Shown: piece by piece, positions 34,890-43,801 of the stretch
Position numbering within the stretch: position 1 is the stretch's first letter
Layout: each line of letters begins with the position of its first letter
Origin: Variovorax ginsengisoli
Lineage (GTDB): Bacteria > Pseudomonadota > Gammaproteobacteria > Burkholderiales > Burkholderiaceae_C
DNA: 64,000 bases
Reading direction: 5' to 3'
Assembly: GCF_030486595.1 (NCBI RefSeq)
Contig: NZ_JAUJZH010000027.1
Location: 44,956 to 108,955, forward strand
Notes under the pieces: generated by a model
Database searches by the model: none
Told to the model about the DNA's origin: nothing
Seen by the model: only the letters and a program-made list of their open reading frames with translations
Position numbers and translations under genes: made by a program

Positions 34890-35891
34890 ATGTCACCCAT
34901 CGTCGGAATTCCCGCCCAGCTCGTGGTCAACCACATGAAGGACCAGCTTATCGCCAAGTTCTATGGCGACGACAAGTCCACCGGAATCATCAAGTCCCTG
35001 GAGAACGCAAAGCTCGGCTCATTGACGCTTGGCGGCATCGCAAGCCTGGGCGCCGCCGCGGCGTTCGTCACCGGTGCCGCGATCCCAGCGATCGCCGCCC
35101 TCACGGCCGTGGCCTATAGCGGGCTGGCCGGTGGCATCGTGTCGAAACTCGCCAAGGACCATCAGGAAGGCAAGTTCTACCAGCTCAGGGATGGCCTTGC
35201 CGCAGGCAACATCCAGCCGCCAGTCGCGCCACTGCCGGCGGCGCGCGCGCTCCTTTCCAAGGGCTTGACGGCCGATGAGACCGATGCAGCGCGGTGGATG
35301 AGCAACCCCTACGTCTCGAAGGCCAACCTCGCGAAGGCGATCGCGCGCTTCAGCGATGACTTCAAGGAGCAGCACGGTCGCGTGCCCCAGGTCAACTGGC
35401 TCAAGGTCGGCATCGCCAACGGCGACAAGAAGCTCGTCGACTTCGAAGCCTACTTTGCGAACCGTCACCAGGTTCAAGACGCCCTCTCCTTCATCGCCGG
35501 CAAGGGCGGCGTCGCCGAAGACATCACTCGCCGGGTCGTGAAGGAGGAAGTCCAGATCAACCAGGCGGCCAAGCTCGAACGCCTCAACCCCGACAGCCTG
35601 CGCAGCCCCAGGGATGCCACCTGGTTCTCCTACCTGAAGGCGAAGGTCACCGGCTTGCTCTCGGAGCGCAGCGAGATTGACGCCGGCGTGGCAGAAGTTC
35701 GGAGCATGTCGGCCGCCCTCCGCGCCGCCGGCGGCGCCCAGGGCCCCTCGGACGAGGGCGTGAAGGCCGCATTCGCAACTGATGCCAGCGACTGGAAGAG
35801 CGATGCACCCTCGATGCTCGATCGCGTGGCCACGCGCCACGACCGCCTCCGTGAAGTCGCGCAGCCGCTGCGCGAGACTGCTTCGCTCTAG
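34890..35891 (+). CDS. Membrane protein B1 of the duplicated cassette
   Basis: A 333-residue protein. Two adjacent hydrophobic segments at about 43-85 (LTLGGIASLGAAAAFVTGA, PAIAALTAVAYSGLAGG) form a hairpin. A soluble helical domain follows, containing DAARWM, VNWLKVG, KKLVDF and ALSFIAGKGGVAEDI. The last 40 residues hold the tail W-K-S-D-A-P-S-M-L-D-R-V-A. It shares these with B2 at 36448. No family recognised; a small membrane anchor with a cytoplasmic or periplasmic domain. Confidence 0.7.
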   Translation: MSPIVGIPAQLVVNHMKDQLIAKFYGDDKSTGIIKSLENAKLGSLTLGGIASLGAAAAFVTGAAIPAIAALTAVAYSGLAGGIVSKLAKDHQEGKFYQLRDGLAAGNIQPPVAPLPAARALLSKGLTADETDAARWMSNPYVSKANLAKAIARFSDDFKEQHGRVPQVNWLKVGIANGDKKLVDFEAYFANRHQVQDALSFIAGKGGVAEDITRRVVKEEVQINQAAKLERLNPDSLRSPRDATWFSYLKAKVTGLLSERSEIDAGVAEVRSMSAALRAAGGAQGPSDEGVKAAFATDASDWKSDAPSMLDRVATRHDRLREVAQPLRETASL

Positions 35892-35918
35892 CCCCGCCCG
35901 AGGAATCGCATTCGCCTC

Positions 35919-36416
35919 ATGCCCGCATACATTCTTCGCGCCGTCGAGCGCACGGCTTCCACCCGTCTGATCGATGATCTATACGCCGCCGTGTCTTCGG
36001 GGAAAGCCCCCTATAGCACTCCGGTCCTCGCCGACGACGCGGCCTCCGCTTTGGATGCCTTCGTGGCCGCACACGGAAAAGCGTTGAACCCCATCGCGAT
36101 TCTGTCCAGCAACGAACTTGAAGCGATGCAAGACATGATCGCGGAGGCCTCCGGCGGCACCAAGCGAGGTTGCCTCCTGTTTGGCGTTCCCATTCGCGAC
36201 AAGCGATACAGCCCCGACGAGCTGCCGAACCTCTTCTTGAGCGGGCAGGTTCGCTTTGCATACGCAGCGCTCGACGATCTTGAGCAGGCGCTGAGCGCTG
36301 CGGCTGCCCATGACCCCTCGACATCATTCTTCGGTGGCGCGTCCTCATCCGATCTCGACGCGGAGTTGCATCTGCTCGAGGAGCTGACCGTCCAGCAACT
36401 CCCCCGGCCCCGCTGA
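35919..36416 (+). CDS. Hypothetical protein A2 of the duplicated cassette
   Basis: A 165-residue protein of the same length as A1 and alignable without large gaps (MPAYILRAVERT, LIDDLYAAV, PVLADDAA, FVAAHGKALNP, GCLLFGVP, GQVRFAYAA, SFFGGASS). It differs at roughly half of the positions, so the duplication is old and both copies seem maintained. Followed after 31 bases by B2. Confidence 0.7.
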   Translation: MPAYILRAVERTASTRLIDDLYAAVSSGKAPYSTPVLADDAASALDAFVAAHGKALNPIAILSSNELEAMQDMIAEASGGTKRGCLLFGVPIRDKRYSPDELPNLFLSGQVRFAYAALDDLEQALSAAAAHDPSTSFFGGASSSDLDAELHLLEELTVQQLPRPR

Positions 36417-36447
36417 CCCATCAACCAACCAAAGGACCATCGTCACC

Positions 36448-37302
36448 ATGCAAGCCGTCGTCGGGACACCGACTCAAGCCATCCAAAAGCGCACCGACCT
36501 CGAAACCAGGTACTGGGGCGACGGGAACACCACAGGCGTTGTCCGAATGCTGGATCGAGCCACCCAGGCATCCATTCCTGTCGGCTTCGGCGCCGTCTTC
36601 GGCGGCATCGCTGCCAGCAGGATGCTCGGCGACAGCGCCCCGGCCGTCATGCTCCCGCTGCTCGCCGTCGGCGCCCTTGGGTTCGTGGCCATGAAGGTCG
36701 CACCCCTGGTCATGAAGGACGAGACCCACAACTTCCACCTGGACGTCGAAGCACTCAAGAAGGAATCGCCCGATGTCGACTCGAGCGCGGCTGTCCTGAA
36801 CCTTGACGAGCGGGCAGCGGCCGAGTGGATGCGCCGCGGCTTCTTCCGCCAGCAAGGCTCCGCAGTGCAGTCGTTCGAGCAGGAATTTCAGGCCAGCGCG
36901 GGCCGCGATCCGCGGATCAACTGGCTCAAGGTCGCTACCGAGCTGGGCAACCGAAAGCTCGTCGACTTCGCCGCGGCGCGTGCCACCGGCGCCGAGCTCC
37001 AGGACGCTCTGACCTACATCGCCGCCAGGGGCAATGTGGCCACCGCCATCAGCGAGCGCGTGTCGAACGAAGGCGTCGACCGTATGCACCCGGACCGCGT
37101 GCAAGGGCCGGCCGATACCAACTGGCTCGACGAGATCAAGGAGAAGGTGACAGGCCTGTTCGCATCGGCGCGCGACGAGGGCGCGAAGTCGGCGTTCAGC
37201 GGCGCGACGAGTGCCTGGCGGTCCGATGCGTCGTCGATTCTGGGTCGGGTTGCCGATCGGCACAACGGCCGGCGCGAAAGCGAAGCCCAACGGGCCAGCT
37301 GA
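36448..37302 (+). CDS. Membrane protein B2 of the duplicated cassette
   Basis: A 284-residue paralogue of B1. Hydrophobic pair at about 35-80 (GFGAVFGGIAASRMLG, AVMLPLLAVGALGFVAM). Shared motifs INWLKVATE, RKLVDF, LQDALTYIAARGNVA and WLDEIKEKVTGLF. The tail W-R-S-D-A-S-S-I-L-G-R-V-A is at the end. It is shorter than B1 in the linker between the domain and the tail. Function unknown. Confidence 0.7.
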   Translation: MQAVVGTPTQAIQKRTDLETRYWGDGNTTGVVRMLDRATQASIPVGFGAVFGGIAASRMLGDSAPAVMLPLLAVGALGFVAMKVAPLVMKDETHNFHLDVEALKKESPDVDSSAAVLNLDERAAAEWMRRGFFRQQGSAVQSFEQEFQASAGRDPRINWLKVATELGNRKLVDFAAARATGAELQDALTYIAARGNVATAISERVSNEGVDRMHPDRVQGPADTNWLDEIKEKVTGLFASARDEGAKSAFSGATSAWRSDASSILGRVADRHNGRRESEAQRAS

Positions 37303-37433
37303 CACTCCAGCGCCAGCCATGCGCGGCGCGGCCACCCGTGCCTTCTGCCGCCGTCCCGGGCCGACGGACTGCCCGATCAGCCACCGACGGCGGCCCTCAG
37401 GACAAATCCCGCCATTTGAGCGAAACTAGGGCC

Positions 37434-37676
37434 ATGCCAACCCTCGCCCCCAAGCCGAAGTCCGCTGCCAAGTCGCGGGCAGGCGTGACTATCCGCCTTG
37501 CCTCGGACGGGCGCTTCGTCGTCGCTCAGAAGAAGGCCCCAGCGAAAGCGCGTTCAAAGGCGGCGACGCTCGGCGGAACGCTGAAGCCGATGAGCGTCAA
37601 GGACGCCACCCGCGCAGCCGAGAAGGCGGGCATCTTGACCCGCTCGGGTAATCTGTCGGCCAAGTACAAGAAGTGA
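37434..37676 (+). CDS. Small basic protein
   Basis: An 80-residue, lysine- and alanine-rich protein from ATG 37434. The N-terminal PKPKSAAKSRAG is followed by VTIRLASDGRFVVAQKK, and the end is LSAKYKK. It looks like a nucleic-acid-binding or charge-scaffold protein. Its stop overlaps the GTG of the next gene. No family recognised. Confidence 0.55.
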   Translation: MPTLAPKPKSAAKSRAGVTIRLASDGRFVVAQKKAPAKARSKAATLGGTLKPMSVKDATRAAEKAGILTRSGNLSAKYKK

Positions 37677-38281
37677 GCGGCTCCGCCGGCCGCCTGGTTG
37701 TCGCTCACCATGGCTGCGACCGAAAAGTTCGGGACGCCCTCCTGGATGGCTCTCTCGACCTGAAGCCAAGCAGCAACCCCTACGATTGGCTCGGGCCAGG
37801 CATCTACTTCTTCGAGGATGACTGGAAACGGGCTCTATATTTCGCGCAGACAGCTGCAGCGAATCCAGAACGCAAGTACACGGCCAAACCGATCGAAAAG
37901 CCATCGGTTGTCGGGGTGATCCTTCGCGTGGAACGGTGGCTTGATATGGCAACGCAGGAAGGAATCGATGAGTTCCTGATTGCCCACCAAAGCCTCGTGA
38001 AGGTGATGCATGCTAAGGGCACGAAGATGCCCATCAACAAGCCCGCCTCGGACGATGACAAGGAGATGCTCCTGCGCAACCTGGATCGCGCCGTCTTCAA
38101 GTTGCTGCATGAAGGGCGAATGCAACAAGGACTTCCCATCTACCAGGCCGTGCGCGGCCCGTTTACCCAGGGGGATCCCGTTGTCGACACATCTGCCATC
38201 CGTCGTCACACGCACATCCAGCTGGCAGTCCCCCAGTCCGACTGCATCGTCGGGTACTTTCGAGTCAGAGAAGCGGAATAG
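37673..38281 (+). CDS. Putative ADP-ribosyltransferase-fold protein
   Basis: A 202-residue protein from GTG 37673. The start LVVAHHGCDRKV, then NPYDWLGPGIYFFEDDWKRALYFAQ, cited in part, fits the H...Y/GxGIYF...ALxFA layout of ADP-ribosyltransferase-like (PARP/DUF3990-type) proteins in which the substrate NAD lies between the His and the GIYF strand. The C-terminal part SAIRRHTHIQLAV may hold the last motif. If real it could be a toxin or a modifier. It overlaps the small basic gene upstream. The family is assigned by pattern only. Confidence 0.5.
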   Translation: MSGSAGRLVVAHHGCDRKVRDALLDGSLDLKPSSNPYDWLGPGIYFFEDDWKRALYFAQTAAANPERKYTAKPIEKPSVVGVILRVERWLDMATQEGIDEFLIAHQSLVKVMHAKGTKMPINKPASDDDKEMLLRNLDRAVFKLLHEGRMQQGLPIYQAVRGPFTQGDPVVDTSAIRRHTHIQLAVPQSDCIVGYFRVREAE

Positions 38282-38325
38282 CGGCCTCACGGCTCACTCC
38301 GACTAGGTCGCCTGGACGCTAAGTC

Positions 38326-39981
38326 CTACCCAGAGACCCTCACGAGCTTGAACTGCGGCTCCTGCTCGCCGCGCACCGAGGTTTGGATGGCCGCCACCTT
38401 GCCGGGAACGACCGCACTCAGCACTTCCTTGTCGATGCGCATCTTCCGCACGGTGCCGTCGAAGTAGAGCGAGTCCAGGCCCAGCAGGATCTTGGTGCCG
38501 CAGTTGGCCAGGAAGTCCTCGGAGAAGTGCGTCGGGCTCTGGCTCGCAGCGATAAGCGCAATGCCAAACTTGCGGGCCTCCTTCGCGAGGCGATCCATTA
38601 CAGAGCTTTCTGAGAAAAACTGGTGTGCCTCGTCTACGACGATCACGTCTCGCATCTCTGCCGCGCCCTTCACGATGCCACGTTCTCGAGCATTCTCAAA
38701 AATCTCGGTGAGCCTGGTCCACACGAACATCTTCTGCTCTGTCGTAGACAAGGCAGTGAGGTTGTACCGCCACACCGGTGCGGCATCATCGAATGGCGGC
38801 TCTGCGCTGCGGTAGATGCCACTGGACTCGATGGTCTCGAGACGGTTCACGATCGACCGCATGGTGTCCAGAGTGTCGTAGCGGATCAGCGAGTCGAGCT
38901 CCTTGCCGGTCGCAATGCCGGCCACGTACTCGCTGAACGACTCGATCACGCCGTCGACACCGCGCTCCACTTCTTGCCGGGCTTCCTCGACGTCCTCGCC
39001 GTTGGCCAGGCCTGCGCCGAACTTGCGGGCCTTCGCTTGCCACGCGACCACCGCTTTGTTGTGGAGTTCAAGAAGGCGAGTGGACTTCGTTCCGCCTCCG
39101 GTGGTCAGGGTCCGCAGCCGGGTCTTGGCGAACGCGGCCGCTTCTGCGAGGGATGGATAGTGCTTGCCGAAGCGCTTCTGAGGGTACCGCTCGAGCGGGC
39201 CCTCGTGCCGATCTGTCCACCAGCAGCGCGCATCGCGATCGAACTGCAGCGTGAGGCCGGCGGCGCGCGCCGCGTCCTTCGCGCTGTCCTTCGAGTCGAA
39301 CGGAATGTCCAAGTAGACGCGGCCTTCGCCGGCCGGCAGGTCGCCCGGCTCCTCGTGCCAGGTCGACGCATCGTCGGCGCGGAAGCCGTGCATGGCGTAC
39401 AGGTCCTGCAGCAGGTTCCGCAGCGAGGCCACCTGCCGGTCGCCCATCGGCGTGCGGCTGGAGTCGTTCACCATCTCGATGAACGCCTGGATCCGCTTTC
39501 GCACGCCACCGTAGTGCGGGTTGGACGAGAGCTTCAGCGGATTGATGCCGTAGGGCGTCGACTCCGAGAAGATGACGGTGGAGCAGTCGTCCAGCTCGAG
39601 ATCGCCGTGCACATCCATCAGATGCACGCGGACATTGCGCTGCGCGCGGGTGATCTGGCGAACGATGCGCCGCAGCGAGAACGTCTTGCCGCTGCCGGAC
39701 TTGCCGGCCAAAAGCATGTGCCCGTTGACGGCGTCCGCCTCGGACCAGGCCACCGGCACCTGCTGCCCGCGCTGGAGCAACGGATCGTCGAAGCCGAAGA
39801 TGATCCGCATGACGGCGGGCGAGGCGGCGGCATGCACAGCTTGCACCGGCTGAATCACGGAAGGCCGCGGCGCGAGCCCGGCATCGGAGACTGCGGAGAT
39901 CGCCACTGGAACGCCGCCCTCAGAACTTCGAGGTGGGCCCGACGCCATGCTCGGGCGCCGCACAGTCGCTTCGGGCCGCAT
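38326..39981 (-). CDS. HerA-like ATPase with a DUF5710-type insert
   Basis: About 551 residues from ATG 39981; ATG 39948 is also possible. Walker A is LLAGKSGSGKTFSL and Walker B VIVVDEAHQFF; ASQSPTHF and ILLGLDSLYF follow, as in HerA/FtsK-related ATPases. Between Walker A and B lies an insert with VYLDIPFDSKDSAKDAARAAGL and CWWTDRH, matching the small DUF5710 domain common in plasmid proteins. HerA-type hexamers move DNA for repair or transfer. It overlaps the HAD gene upstream by 62 bases. Confidence 0.75.
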   Translation of the reverse strand: MRPEATVRRPSMASGPPRSSEGGVPVAISAVSDAGLAPRPSVIQPVQAVHAAASPAVMRIIFGFDDPLLQRGQQVPVAWSEADAVNGHMLLAGKSGSGKTFSLRRIVRQITRAQRNVRVHLMDVHGDLELDDCSTVIFSESTPYGINPLKLSSNPHYGGVRKRIQAFIEMVNDSSRTPMGDRQVASLRNLLQDLYAMHGFRADDASTWHEEPGDLPAGEGRVYLDIPFDSKDSAKDAARAAGLTLQFDRDARCWWTDRHEGPLERYPQKRFGKHYPSLAEAAAFAKTRLRTLTTGGGTKSTRLLELHNKAVVAWQAKARKFGAGLANGEDVEEARQEVERGVDGVIESFSEYVAGIATGKELDSLIRYDTLDTMRSIVNRLETIESSGIYRSAEPPFDDAAPVWRYNLTALSTTEQKMFVWTRLTEIFENARERGIVKGAAEMRDVIVVDEAHQFFSESSVMDRLAKEARKFGIALIAASQSPTHFSEDFLANCGTKILLGLDSLYFDGTVRKMRIDKEVLSAVVPGKVAAIQTSVRGEQEPQFKLVRVSG

Positions 39982-40519
39982 CAAGCATTGCAGCCAGGCG
40001 TCCACGCGTTTGGGGTACGGACAGGCCCTGATTCGGGTCTGAGAGAAGTAGTCGGGCGGCCACGCCGTCGTCGCTCGCGAAGAACTCCGCCCGGTCGTCG
40101 ATAACAACGATCTCGTCCAGCGTCAGTTCCGCCACGTGGGCTTCGCGACGCGATTCGTTGATCCAATCGATTGATTGCCGGATGAACTCAGGCGCGGGCG
40201 CGCTCAGGTCCACGAAGTAGCCCGGCGGCTGGAGGACTCGATCACCAAGCTCGCCCAGCAGATGCGCCAACGTCGCCTGGTCGAACTTCCTGCGCCAGGT
40301 CGAGTGCACGAGGATCGCCACGTCGGGCCGGTCTGCCAGGACGTCGACCAGATGGTCCAGCCAAACGAGGCGGCCCTGGGCCTTCATCTGAACCGCAAGG
40401 AGGGGGCCGCTCGTGGGGCCGCTCGCGAGATGGATCGCATCGGAAGCCCGGTGGAGAACGCCGTCAAAGTCCAGGCAGAGAATCGTTTGGCAGTAAGACT
40501 GGAGCGGCGGCATGATCAT
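39920..40519 (-). CDS. HAD-like hydrolase, second in the window
   Basis: A 199-residue protein from ATG 40519. Motif I is ILCLDFDGVLHRA; VAILVHSTWRR carries the motif II Ser; IVVIDDRAEFF the last acidic motif. The plan matches the HAD domain of RNA-repair-associated proteins. It is upstream of, and overlaps, the HerA-like ATPase, so the two are coupled. Related in plan but not closely in sequence to the HAD at 30186. Confidence 0.7.
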   Translation of the reverse strand: MIMPPLQSYCQTILCLDFDGVLHRASDAIHLASGPTSGPLLAVQMKAQGRLVWLDHLVDVLADRPDVAILVHSTWRRKFDQATLAHLLGELGDRVLQPPGYFVDLSAPAPEFIRQSIDWINESRREAHVAELTLDEIVVIDDRAEFFASDDGVAARLLLSDPNQGLSVPQTRGRLAAMLDAARSDCAAPEHGVGPTSKF

Positions 40520-40631
40520 CTTCTATTCGTTCGCAGAATTGTAGCTATACGGACGGATTATCTCGGAGCAGATCCGTATCGAACTGAATGTTTCAGCCGC
40601 TGGCGAAGCAGGCACACCATTGTTACGCTCA

Positions 40632-40652
40632 TTGTTGCGCCGCGCAACAATG
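40632..40652. promoter_or_regulatory. Perfect 21-bp palindrome, candidate operator (site 2)
   Basis: Arms ATTGTTGCGC and GCGCAACAAT around a single C. An extra half-site CGAAACAAT follows at about 40656. It lies between the divergent HAD gene and the Fic gene, 41 bases before the Fic ATG, so it may control one or both. The same sequence with small changes occurs at 34242. Confidence 0.8.
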
Positions 40653-40692
40653 CTCGAAACAATCGCACGCAGACCAAGAGTGTTTTCGTAGC

Positions 40693-42120
40693 ATGAGCCT
40701 TTCACGGACAAAACAAGGCCGCCGCGACATGCACATCGATCTGAAGCACATCACCGACCCGCACAAGCGGGAGCTGGCGTACCACATCGGCATGGCTGGC
40801 GCCAACGACGGCATCTCCATCGGCGAGCTGATGGACAAGTGCTCGATGGTCTAGGATGCGGATGTCGGCATTGAGCGCACCGCCGTATGGCGCCGCCTCA
40901 AGCAGTTGAGCCAGGAAGGCCTCGTGCAGCTGATCGACGCCGGCAGCCGCCGCAGCGCCTACTACATTCCCACAGATGTGCTGCGCCGGGCCGCGCTGCA
41001 CAGGCACCTGTCCACCGATGCGCATGCGCGGCCCCGTGTCGCATACGACCACGGCCTGCTGGACAGCTACATCCCCAACGAGACCCACTACCTCCGCGGC
41101 GATGAACTGGCGGGTCTGCACGTCGCCTGCGCGCCTGGCACCTGGGAACGGGGTGCCCGGCAGGACCGTGAAATGCGTCGCTTCATGAGCGACCTCTCCT
41201 ACGCTTCCAGCCGCCTAGAAGGCGTCGACTACGGGCACTTGGCCACGAAGAACTTCTTCGAAGAGGACTCACCCATCACCAACCTCGCCCCGCGCGATCG
41301 GAAGGTGCTGATGAACCACTTCCAGGCTGCGAAGTTCATCATCGAAGGCATCCACCACCCCACGCGCGAGGGCGACGTCGGGATTTCTGAACACGACATC
41401 CGAAGCGTCCATGCCATCTTGTCCAGCGGACTGCTGAAGAACCCGATGCGCCAGGGCGCCATGCGCGCGACAGCGGTGCGGATCGGGGACAGCAGCTACA
41501 TCCCGCCCTCGATTCCCGCCGAGATCAAGCGGCTCTTCAGCCTGGTGGTCGAAAAGGCCGCCCAGATCAACGACCCCTACGAGCAGTCCCTGTTCCTGCT
41601 GGTCCACCTCCCCTATCTGCAGCCGTTCGACGACTGCAACAAGCGCGTCGGCCGGATCTGCACCAACATCCCGCTCCTGCGCAACGGGATCCTTCCGATC
41701 AGCTGGCTAGACGTGAACAAGGACGAGATGGAACTCGGACTCGCCGCGGTCTACGAGCAGCAGGATCCGCGCATCCTGGCCGAGGTCTTCGTGCAGGCCT
41801 GTCACCGGTCGTTCGAGGGCTTCTCGATCACCCAGATCGAGCGCGATCCGGACGAGATCGACCTGCGCTACGACAACGAGCTGCGCCAGGCCGTGCGCCG
41901 CAGGGTCCTCGAGGGCGGTGAGGTGAACGTTCCGTCGAGCGTCGACCTGGTCGATTCTGCCGAGTTCATGGACCGGGTCACGCAGATCGTTGGCGCCTGC
42001 ATCGACAACCCGTTCGTCGGGGCTCCGTATGGGCTTCGGTTGCCGGACATTGAGCGGTTCGCGCAGCGTCAGGACTCAGCCGGCGAACGGCCGGGCATGA
42101 GCCCGCGAGAAGCCGCCTGA
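40693..42120 (+). pseudogene. Fic-domain protein interrupted by an in-frame TAG
   Basis: The frame begins at ATG 40693 (MSLSRTKQGRRDMHIDLKH). It has the start of a winged helix (SIGELMDKCSMV) and then TAG at 40852-40854. In the same frame the winged helix goes on (RTAVWRRLKQLSQEGLVQLIDAG) into a full Fic domain: SYASSRLEGVDY, the flap-like region, and PYLQPFDDCNKRVGRICTN. The catalytic His of HPFxxGNGR is Gln here (QPF), as in a known Fic subgroup of uncertain activity. TTG 40906 could restart a 404-residue protein. Either a pseudogene, amber read-through or a sequence error. Confidence 0.75.
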
Positions 42121-42154
42121 ACGTTCGGAAGCCTCGCCGACCAGGCCAACGTCC

Positions 42155-43801
42155 TCAAGCAGGTTGGACGGGCCCGATTCCAGTGTCCCGTCGAACGATC
42201 GCACCTACGGCAAACACCGCCAAGACCCAGAGCAGCCCTGCCAGCTTCGCTACAAACAGGAACGCCACCACCCAGGCCAGCCAGGACGAGCTAGTGGCGA
42301 GAATCAACGTGAAGACGTTTTCGAAGAAGTCGGACCCAAGCACCAGCCAGAGCGCGAGGTGAACTTTGCGAGTGGCGAAGGGAAGCGCCCGGCCAACGTC
42401 GATCGCGCGCGCACAGAGACGACGAAGGGACCATGCGAGCGGGTATGGCAGCCAGGCCCAGTATGCGAAGAGGAATACAGTGTCCGAGAACATCGCGTTG
42501 TTGATGCCAGCATCCGTGCAAGCAATGTTCAGCTCGCCCCGGAACGGTGCGAGCAACTGGAACGCAAACGGAATGGAGGCGACCCATTCCGGACTCTTGC
42601 CGACGTCACAGGCCGCCTTGCCAAAGTAGGAAGTCACGAGGTAGAGCACCGCGGCAGCGTAAAATAGGAGAACGCCTGCATGTGTGGTGACAAACTTCTT
42701 CGTGGTGCGTTTGGCCGGCGTCGCAGCTGCAACCGGAAGAGCCGATCGATCAATCGGCGCCTCCACCGTTTTCCGCTCCCGCGTGTTCAACCCTGTGAGC
42801 AGCCAGTACGGGCTATCGAGGACCTGATCGTGCATCGGCTGCTTCGGCTCCCCGACAACCTCCTGGTGCGAGGCGAACTCCAGTCCGCACGCTTCCGCCT
42901 CCTCGACCATCCACTTCAGAGTGATGTTCGACAGCCCATCTTCGGCGTACGAGCCACCGATGTCGCTGTGGACCCCTCTAAACCAGCGTTGCTTGAAGGA
43001 ACGGAAGGTCTCTTCTTCCTTCGTGAAGGTCGGCGGGGTGTACTCGCGCGGCCTGTATTTGTCCCGCGTCTCATGCAGCGAGAGTGCGTGGCGCACATGG
43101 ACGAATCGTTTGTGCTCGAGTTCGGATGAATTGGTGATAGCGACGCCGCCCGTCAGCCCAATCGTCTCGACGGTATCCCAGACGCCGGTGAAGTGAATCA
43201 GTGGCGCCCGTCCCAGCGAGAACTGCTCCATGACATCTGCCGCGAAGTTGCTCCGATCTGTGGTCGAGTCGGCGAAGTAGGTCCGAACGAGCGTGCGCAC
43301 GATCGACAACCCAGACGGATAGACGAGGCCATACATGTTGACCATGCCGCCGACGGCGCGCGCTGTGAAGGCGCCCCTGGAGAAGCCGAACAACCAGATC
43401 CGGTCGCCGGGCTGGTACTCACGGCAGAGGAACTCATACCCTTCGGCGACGTTCTCGAAGGCGCCCTGCCCAAGTGCCAGCCCCTGCAGCAGCTGCCACT
43501 TGTTCCTGGAACGCGCCGCGACCCCGGCCGGCGGGAAGTTGTTGTTGGTCCCGACACCTGGGTCGTAGAACGCGATCTGCTCGACTGCGGCCTTGTAGGG
43601 CATGCGCTTCTTGAGCAAGCGAAGCATCTTGACGACGTTCGTGTCCTCATCGGTACCGAGCAGATTCCCTGTTCCGTCAAAAAAGAGGACCAGGTTCCGT
43701 CCCGGCTGCCGTGTCCATTCGGCTTCGGCCTGCATGCACTGCTTGAGAGTGTCCGCCCGGCGCGACTGACGAAGCGCACCTCGATCCTCGTTTTGCGTCA
43801 T
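42155..43801 (-). CDS. DUF2235 alpha/beta hydrolase with C-terminal membrane segments
   Basis: A 548-residue protein from ATG 43801, chosen because GAGGGG lies seven bases before it; the frame is open further upstream to 44011. DUF2235 features: NLVLFFDGTGN at the start, FYDPGVGTN and the nucleophile elbow LFGFSRGAFTAR. Later acidic and His motifs include WFRGVHSDIGG. The last 130 residues have about four hydrophobic segments, so the enzyme is membrane-bound. Relatives include Tle-type phospholipase effectors of type VI secretion; no immunity gene or VgrG is adjacent, and lipid hydrolysis is inferred. Confidence 0.78.
   Translation of the reverse strand: MTQNEDRGALRQSRRADTLKQCMQAEAEWTRQPGRNLVLFFDGTGNLLGTDEDTNVVKMLRLLKKRMPYKAAVEQIAFYDPGVGTNNNFPPAGVAARSRNKWQLLQGLALGQGAFENVAEGYEFLCREYQPGDRIWLFGFSRGAFTARAVGGMVNMYGLVYPSGLSIVRTLVRTYFADSTTDRSNFAADVMEQFSLGRAPLIHFTGVWDTVETIGLTGGVAITNSSELEHKRFVHVRHALSLHETRDKYRPREYTPPTFTKEEETFRSFKQRWFRGVHSDIGGSYAEDGLSNITLKWMVEEAEACGLEFASHQEVVGEPKQPMHDQVLDSPYWLLTGLNTRERKTVEAPIDRSALPVAAATPAKRTTKKFVTTHAGVLLFYAAAVLYLVTSYFGKAACDVGKSPEWVASIPFAFQLLAPFRGELNIACTDAGINNAMFSDTVFLFAYWAWLPYPLAWSLRRLCARAIDVGRALPFATRKVHLALWLVLGSDFFENVFTLILATSSSWLAWVVAFLFVAKLAGLLWVLAVFAVGAIVRRDTGIGPVQPA

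Noticed and set aside
38623..40104. 493-residue plus-strand open frame
   Set aside because: Antisense of the HerA-like ATPase; composition is that of a shadow.
42155..43801. Type VI secretion effector module
   Set aside because: DUF2235 proteins can be effectors, but no VgrG, PAAR, adaptor or immunity gene is adjacent.
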